A stretch of DNA of 35,122 bases from Ruminococcus sp. (lineage in GTDB: Bacteria > Bacillota > Clostridia > Oscillospirales > Acutalibacteraceae): assembly GCA_017416065.1 (NCBI GenBank), contig JAFQDM010000019.1, positions 1 to 35,122 on the forward strand. The letters are read 5' to 3'. This document shows, one piece after another, positions 15,180 through 24,100 of this stretch (its first letter is position 1; each line of letters opens with the position of its first letter). The translations under genes and the position numbers were made by a program. The notes beneath the pieces are model-generated. The model worked only from the letters and a program-made list of their open reading frames with translations, made no database searches and was not told where the DNA came from.

Positions 15180-18100
15180 TTAAGGCATGGTGGTGAGGTT
15201 AAAGGTAACGCTTGAAGTGTTACCTTTAACTTCCTTATACCATGCAGCAGAGTTGCTGTCTGTTGTATAGATCCTGGGCGGATTTGAATAGTTGTTGTTG
15301 TACAAATATGCAAAGGTGCCGCTGCCTGCAGTATTACCGCTGAGAGTTACGCCACCTGTGAGATAAAGTCTTGAGAAGTTAGAGGTTACGTAAACAACTC
15401 CGCCGTTTTGCTTTGCGCTGTTCTTTGTTGCAGTGATTCCGTTGATCTTAGCACAGCTGCTGGTTCTTATCTCAATTGCACCACCTGTGGTTTTAGCTGA
15501 ATTTTCTGTAAACTCGCAATTAGTGAATACGATTTTTGCAGATGCAGGGTCAGTTGCATTTGTTTGATTTGCATTCTGAATCTCGATAGCACCGCCGCCT
15601 GCGCCAACTGCAGAGTTTTTAGTAAATTCTGTATCGCTGACATTAATTAAAAGGTTGGGGCTTGCAGTATCGGTAGAGATCGCTCCGCCCTTCTTGGCTG
15701 CTGTGTTGTTCTTAAACACAGAACCCGTCACAGTAAGGGATGTTGCTGAAGTACCCGTATCGCTTGAATCAGCCACGAGGATTGCTCCTCCATCTGCGCC
15801 TGAGGCAGAGTTTGCATCAAAGGTGGATGATGAAACTGTTGCTTTTGCGCCTTTATCCAGGTAAAGGCCGCCGCCTGAGGGAGCTGTGTTCTGCTTAAGG
15901 TTAGTACCCTCGGATACTGTCAGAAGACCTGAGCCCTCGTGATAGATACCGCCACCCAGAGTTGTTGCTGTGTTACCATCAATGGTTGAATTCTTGATGG
16001 TTACTGCACCGCTTCCGCCAATATGGAAGGCACCGCCGTTTACTGCGTTATTGCCGTTGAAGGTGGAATTTGTGATGGAAAGGGCACCGCTTGAGCGATG
16101 ATCAACAGCACCACCTAAGTTTTTAGCTGTATTATTAACAAAGCTTGAGCTGTCAACGTTCACCTTTGAAGAGCCACTTGCGTAAATAACTCCGCCGTTG
16201 TTGTTTTTATTACCGCTTGCTGTGAGTGAAGTTGCGTTAAGAGTTCCGCTGCCTGTAATGTAGATCACACCACTGCCCTTTGTGCTGATATTATCAGTAA
16301 CGCTTATATCATTGAGAGTGTATGATCCTGTGCCTCTGAACTCAAGAGCAACACCTGTGGTGCCCACATTATTCTTGATCTGAGATTTTTCATCAATTGT
16401 AACATCAGCATTAAGAGCTGTAACACCACCACCGTAATAAGCTGAAGAGTTGCCGTCTATGACAACACCGGAAAGTACAAGTGTGTTGTCATTTGAATAG
16501 ATTGCTCCACCGCCTTCGCCTAAAACAGTACCATAGGAACTGTTGGCGGTAAGCTCTGTTCCGGAAAGTGCTACGCTACCGTTAGTTCTTGAGCTGATTG
16601 CACCACCGGAAATATCGGCTGAATTGTTCTTGAATAAGCCTTCTGACATATTAACAACACCGCCGACCTTAGTTCCGTTGTCATCGGTCTTGTAAGAAAC
16701 GTAGATTGCGCCACCGTGGTTTTCTGCAGTATTGCCGTCAAAGAGGTTGTCCCCTGTTGCATTAAGTGTACCCGCAGCAACTGCAATGGCACCGCCATTT
16801 CCGTTGGAGCCGCTTGCGTTCTTGACTGCACTATTGTTTGTGAAGGTTACTCCGGAGATAGTAAGAGTACCTGTGCCGATATTCACAGCACCACCGAGGT
16901 TTGCGGAATTATCCTTGAATTCACCGCCTGTTACGGAAACATTGGACTCTGATACAGTAAGAGCGCCACCTGATGAAGCTGTATTTCCTATAAAGTTACA
17001 ATTCTTAATTTCAGTTTTTGTGCTTGTTCCGCTTGAGAAGATAACACCGCCGTTGCTACCCTTGTTGCCGCTTGCGGTAACATTGGTCAAGGTCATTGTA
17101 CCGCCCGTCTGATAAACAACACCGTTTCCTGTTGAAGTGTTATCCTTGATGATAGAATCCTTGACCGTTACATTGCAAGCCTCACGGAAATAGACAGCCG
17201 CACCTGTTGCACCGCTGGAATTGGAGATAACGGTGTTATCGCTGATATCAACAGTTGCACCGTTTCTGCCGTAAACAGCACCGCCGTAGTAGCCTGTTTT
17301 ATTGCCATCAAGAGTAGTGTTGGTTATCTCAAGTGTACCGCCGTTAGCATAAACAGTACCACCGATCTTGTTGTTATAATCTGTGTTTTCGTATACGGAT
17401 TCATTATTATTTATTGCAGCACCGTCAATGGTAACCTTGGATTTTTCCATTGCATAAATAACTGCACCTGAGTTTGACTTGTTATTTGTGAACGTACCGC
17501 CGTTAATGGTAACCGTTGAAGATACGGAATCTACAACACCGCCGAAATCTGAAGCACTGTTTCCATCAGCAGTTACATTATTAAGGGTCAAAGAACCGTA
17601 GCCTACATAAACTGCACCGCCGCCTTCTCCGTTGCCGTCGTTAACACCTGAGTTGTCAGCCTTTGCATCATAGCCTGAAACAGCATTGTTCGTAAACTCC
17701 GTACCGTTGAACACAGCATCACAGCCTGTTCTGATGCTGACTACAGCGCCTGCCATTGCAGTATTGGAAGCAAAGGAGCCGCCTGTAACCGTTAGGTTGC
17801 TTACTGCTTTGTCACGCTGTTCATCTTCTGTATTAACAGCGTTTAGATATACGTTATAAATAGCTGCTCCGTGATTCTTAGCCTTATTCTCTACGAAATC
17901 AGAATCTGTGATATCTGAGTTACATCCTGCAAGATACAAAGCACCGCCGTTAGAATCAGATGTGTTATTGGCAAATGTTGAATCTGTAATTGTTACGGGT
18001 GTGTACTTAACATAAACAGCACCGCCGTTACCTGCAGCAGAATTCTCTTCTACCAAAGCGTTGGCAAAACTTAACGTGCCATCAACTGTATATGCAACAC

Positions 18101-21100
18101 CTGCAGTAGAGCTTGCGGTATTGTTATTAATACTTGTACCATCAAAGGATACTTTTCCGTTGTCTGAATATACAGCACCGGCAGTCTTTGCGGTGTTCTC
18201 TGTGATTTCACCGCGAACGAAATTCATTGCTCCGTTTGCAATATATACGGCACCGCCGTTTGTTGCATTGTTCTGAGTAAATGTACTGTCTGTTGCTGTG
18301 ATCTTTGTATTTGCGTTACTTGCATAGATAACACCACCGTTTGCTGCCTTATTACCGGACGCGGTAACGTTAGTCATATCTACGGTACTGTTGTTCACAT
18401 AAACTGCACCGTTTACGGATGCAGTATTGTGGGAGATTTCTGTGTCAGAAATGCTGACGTTACTTGTGGCCGCAAAGTGAAGCGCCGCACCGGTTCCGCC
18501 CTGAGAATTACTGATTACAGAATTTCCGTTAATGGTAACTTCTGCCTCTGAAGCCATAAGAGCACCAGCGTAATAACCGGATGTGTTGCCGTCCATGGTA
18601 ACACCTGAAAGCGTAAGTGTGTTTGTGTTTGTATAAATTGCACCGCCGCCTTCGTTTAATTTATTACTTAATGCAGAGTTAGAGATCAGCTTTGTGCCCG
18701 TGAGGGTAACGTTACCGTTTGTTCTTGAGCTGATAGCACCGCCTGAAACAGCCGCTGTGTTGTTCTTGAACACACCATCGGTCATATTTACAGTTCCGCC
18801 TACTTTTTCGTTATTTACGTTGCTGTATGTGACGTAAACCGCACCACCGTGATTCTCTGCACTGTTGCTTTCAAACACATTCTCGCCTGATGCGATGACT
18901 GTACCGCCTGTAACGATTACTGCACCGCCGTTGCCGTAAGAACCGCTTGAATTCTTGAGAGCGCTATTCTCTGTAAATGTTGAATCAGTAACGGTGGCAG
19001 TACCTGAGTTAATATTGAGGGCACCACCCAGATATGCACTGTTTTTAACAAAAGTACTGTTTGTGATATCAACATTTACTGAAGCGTTACTTGCGTAAAG
19101 CACACCGCCAAAGCCTGCTGTATTCTCAGAGGCTGTGACATTGCTTAGTGTAAGATTACCTTTATTCTGGTAAATAACACCGTAATCAACTGCTGTGTTT
19201 TTCTCAATCAATGCATCGTTGATCATAACTGTGGAGTCGGAGATAGCTCTTACAACAGCACCGGATACAGTCGTGTTCTCTGAATACTTACCGCCGTTGA
19301 TGGTTACATCTGATGACATAACTTCTACAACGCCGCCGAAATCTGAGGCACTGTTGCCTGAAGCTGTTACGTCATTAAGAGTAAGGCTTCCGAAGCCAAC
19401 ATAAACTGCACCGCCGCCTTCTCCGTTACCGTCGTTCTCATCAGCGAAGCCTGAAACAGAGTTATTAAGGAAGGTTGAGCTGTTAAACTCAGCGTCACAG
19501 CCTGTTCTGATGCTGACTACAGCACCTGACATAGCAGTGTTGCTCTCAAATGTACCTCCCGTGACTGTAAGATCGCCATATGCTTTGTCTCGCTGTTCTT
19601 CTTCTGTGTTGACTGCGTTGGTATAAACGTCATAGATTGCACCGCCGTGATTTGAAGCAGAATTGCCGACAAATGAGCAATCATTCTTAATTGTGCCCCT
19701 TGCACCTGAAAGATACAGGACACCGCCATTGTTACCTGAGGTATTTCCATTGAATTCTGAGGAGTCTAAAACTACGTCTGTGTATCTGACATAGATAACA
19801 CCTGCATTACTCTCTGCTGAATTCTCACTTACAATTGCATTTTTGAACTCAAAGGAGCCGTCTTCTGCATAAGCAACACCACCGTTTGAGGTTGAGGTGT
19901 TCTTGGTGACGGTAGTTTCGTTAATTAATACATCAGCCGCCTCGGTAAAGAATACACCGCCTGAGGTAGCTGTATTCTCTGAAACAGTGCCTCCTGTGAA
20001 GTTAACGGTACCTGAAGTTGCATATACAACACCTGCATATGAGGTTGCCATATTGTTCTTTACATCAGAGGATTCAATGGTAACATTTGCGTTGTCTGAA
20101 TAAACGACTGCACCGTATTTACCTGTGTTGTCTGAAAGAGTTGAGTTTTTGAACACAATAGTGCCGTTTGCAATATTAACAACACCGCCGTTTGTTGCAT
20201 TATTACGCAGGAAAGCTGAATCTACAATGTTAATATTTGTATTTGCGTTGCTTGCGTAAATAAGTCCACCGTTTGCTGCGCTGTTGCCTGCGGCAGTAAT
20301 ATTGAGTATATCAAGAGTACTGTTGTTAACGTAAAGAACACCGTTTGCACTTGAATTATTGTCCAAGATGCTGATGTCTTCTAATTCAACTACAGATTTA
20401 TTCTTAAAGTTAAGTGCTGCACCTGTTCCACCCTCTGAATTCTTGACAACAGTATTGCCACTGAACATAACCTGAGTTGAAGAAGTCATAACAGAGCCGC
20501 CGTAATATGCGGACTTGTTGCCGTCAAGGGTCGTATCGCTTACTGTAAGCGTACCGCCTGTTGTGCAGATTGCACCGCCGCCTATAGAGGAGTTGTATTC
20601 TTTGTTTTCATAAACAGACTCATTATTGTTGATGATTGCGTTAGTTATAGTAATATCAGAGCCTGAAATTGAGTGGAGCATACCACCTGAATTGGAGGTG
20701 TTCTCTGAGTATGTACCGCCGTTGATAATCACAGTTGAATCAACTGCATCAACAGCACCGCCGAAATCGGAAGCTGAGTTGTTTACTGCAGTTACGTTAT
20801 TAAGGGTCAAAGAGCCGTAGCCAACGTAAACTGCACCGCCGCCTTCTCCGTTGCCGTCATTCTTTGTATCAATGAAGCCCTCTACGGAGTTGTTTGATAG
20901 AGTGAGGTCGTTAAGCTCTGCACTACAGCCTGTGCGGATGCTGACTGCAGCACCTGCCATAGCTGAGTTGTTATCAAACAATGTGCCGGTTGCGGTAAGT
21001 GCAGAAGGAACGGAAACACTGCTTCCATCCTCTAAAGTATCCGTTGTATAAGACATATAGAGAGCGCCTGCATGATTTTCGGCTGTATTACTTATGAATG

Positions 21101-24100
21101 AAGTTTCGCTGTCAACGGCAAGTGTACCGCCTGTCATAGTAATGGCACCGCCGTTGCCTGCTCCGCCGCCTGAATTCCTGATGGCTTCGTTTTCATTAAA
21201 GGCAACATTCTCCATATTAAGGGTGCCCTTCTTTGCATAGAATACGCCGCCGAGATTTGCGGTATTATCTCTGAATTCACAGTTTGTTGCAGTAAGTGTG
21301 GCATCTGAAATGTATCCGATACCGCCGTTTGTTGCTGTGTTACCACTCCAGGTAAGGTCTTTGAGAGTAACCTGTGTGGTTGCACCGCTTGCATAGAGTA
21401 CACCGCCGTTTGATGCTGTGTTGCCTGATGCAATAACGTTTACAACATCAAGATTTCCGCCGTTTGCATAAAGCACGCCGTTACTGTGTGAGGTATTATC
21501 AAGCAAAGAAATATTATCAAGCTTTGCTGTGCATCCATAACGGAAGAAGAGTGCCGCACCTGTGTAGCCCTCGGAATTCTTAACGATTGAATTATTAATG
21601 TTAACCTCTGCCTTTGCGGCAATTACTGCACCGCCGTAGTATCCTGACTTATTAGCGTCAAAGGTAGAATCGACAATATCAAGCTTTCCTGAATACAGAT
21701 TGATGGCACCACCGCCGATGGTGTTGTCGTATTCTGTATTCTCATAATCGGAATAGTTGCCGAGGAAATCAGCCTTTGCAACAGCCAATGTTGAGTTGCT
21801 GATACCATTGAAGGCACCGCCTGATTTAGCAGAGTTGTCCTGATATGAACCGCTTATTACATCCACCGTAGATGCTACAGAGTTTACAACACCGCCGTAT
21901 CCAAGGCTTGAATTGTCTTTTGCAGTTACATTATCAAGAGTCAAGGAACCGAAGCCTACATACACGGCACCGCCGCCCTGAGCGTCTTTCTCTGTGCCGA
22001 TTGCTCGGTTTGAGGTGAATTTTACATTAGTAAGATCTGCATCACATCCGGAACGAATACTGATCGCACCGCCTGCCAAAGCAGAGTTATTCTTGAAATC
22101 AATATCTGAGACTTTAAGAACAGAACCGTCCTTTGTTCCGTCCTCAAGGTTTCTGTAGGTCAGATAGAATGCACCGCCGTGAGCTGCTGCGCTGTTGGAA
22201 TCGAACTCACAGGTGTTGTCAAACTCAAGAGTGGTAGCATGCATATAAACAGCACCTGCGTGGTTAGCAGCTGAATTGTTTATAAAGTCAACGTTTTCAA
22301 AGCTGGGAGTAGCAAGAGAAACATAAACTGCACCGCCGTTACCGCCGCTTCCGTTCTCCTTAAGAACAGTTTTGTTTGAATCAAAGAGGATGTTTTTGAG
22401 TTCTACCTTGGAGCCTGAGGAGGTGTACATAGCACCACCCAGGTTACCTGTGTTTTTAACAAACTCACAATCTACCATATCAACATGTGCTTCGCTATGT
22501 GCAGCTACAGCACCTGCGTTTGTTTCTGCAACGTTCTCTTCGAAACGACATCTGCTGATGATGGTCTCGCTCTTTCTTGTAATGTAAAGAGCACCGCCGT
22601 TACCGCCGCTACCCTCGTTAGCAACTGCATTGTTGCCAACAAAGTTACAATCCTTAATGGTGGCAAAGGTGCCAAGACCTGTATCAGCAACAGAATCCTG
22701 AGCACTGAGTATTACGGCGCCACCCAGGTTACCCTTGTTGTTTGTGAAGGTACAATTTGTGAGTTCCATCAATCTGCGGTTAAACTCAGCCTTTGTGTAG
22801 TGGTTATAAATAGCACCGCCGCTGTAAACACAGCTGTTGGAATCAAATAATGTATCATTTATGGTAAGAGGACCAGCAGTATAAACAGCACCGCCGCTTG
22901 TATCTGATGCGTTATTGGAAACAACCGTGTTACCGTAAATGATAATGGGGCTGCTTGTATTTGAATAAATGGCACCGCCTGCTCTGTAGGAATGGTTGCC
23001 GTCGATGAGCATCGTATCGCCCTCACCCTCTGAGCCAATGAACAGATCAGCATGTTGGCCCGAAGATGTAGAGATAGCACCGCCATAGTAATGAGCAATG
23101 TTGTCGGAAATTTCGCCCGAGAACATATAGGCAACTCTGTCGGTGTAGAACCCACCGCCGCGAAGTGCTTCGTTTCCGGTGATCTTACCGCCATACATAT
23201 TGAAGTGACCGCGGTTATACACACCGCCACCGCATCCAAAGCTTTCCTTGAGACCTTCTGTTCCGTCTTCGTTGATAATGGGAGTATGCTTTGTGGCTAC
23301 CAGGTTGTTCTCAATAACACCACCGTACATATTAACTGTAGAGTGAAGATTGAGAATTCCTGCGCCACCGGCATTTTCACCTGTGGAAGCGCTGATTGCA
23401 CTGGGATAGTTGTATATTCTCTCATTGCCAAGCTTTACATTGTTGGCGATTCTTACTCCGTCGTAGAGGTTAAGAGTTGAGCTGTCTGCCACAAACACAA
23501 CGCTACCAACAACTGTAACATTTACGTTATCGCGGTTACCGTCAATGGTCAGGGTGCCCTCTCCGCCGCCTAAGGTAAGCACGGCATCACGTCTGAGGAC
23601 GACAGAGCTCTGACCCTTGTTGTCTGAACCTACTACAAACATATCTCCCTTAAAATTAGGATCACGGATAAGAGAGAAGTCACCGTCGGAGTAGATCTTT
23701 GTGTTATAGGAAATATAGATAGACTTGCTGATTACAATGTCAGAAGTGATCTTGATTGCCTCCACTCCTGCGTTTGTACGATCAACAAGCTCTCTGAGGG
23801 TATCGGTTCCGTCAAGATTCCACAAGGCAGAAACAGTGATATCTTCTTTGATAACACCCTGTCTTGGGAAATCGTTACCTTTTGCATCCTTCCAGCCTGC
23901 AAAGCTGTAGCCCTCACGCTTGGGGTTCTCCAGAGTGTATTCGCCACTCTTGGGCACTCCGACCTTTGAGGGAGTGCCTGTGCCCAGGTCTGTGGTGATA
24001 TAATAAACTGCTGTAAGCTTAGGTGTAGTGCGGTCCTTATAGTAACTGCACTCTTTGCAGTACCTGCGTTCTACGCCTTCTCTCTCTGCGGTAGCGGCTC

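Noticed and set aside
15250-23780. CRISPR-like or satellite DNA array
   Set aside because: The periodicity is of coding origin: one frame stays open, units vary in length and sequence, and no constant repeat with unique spacers is present.
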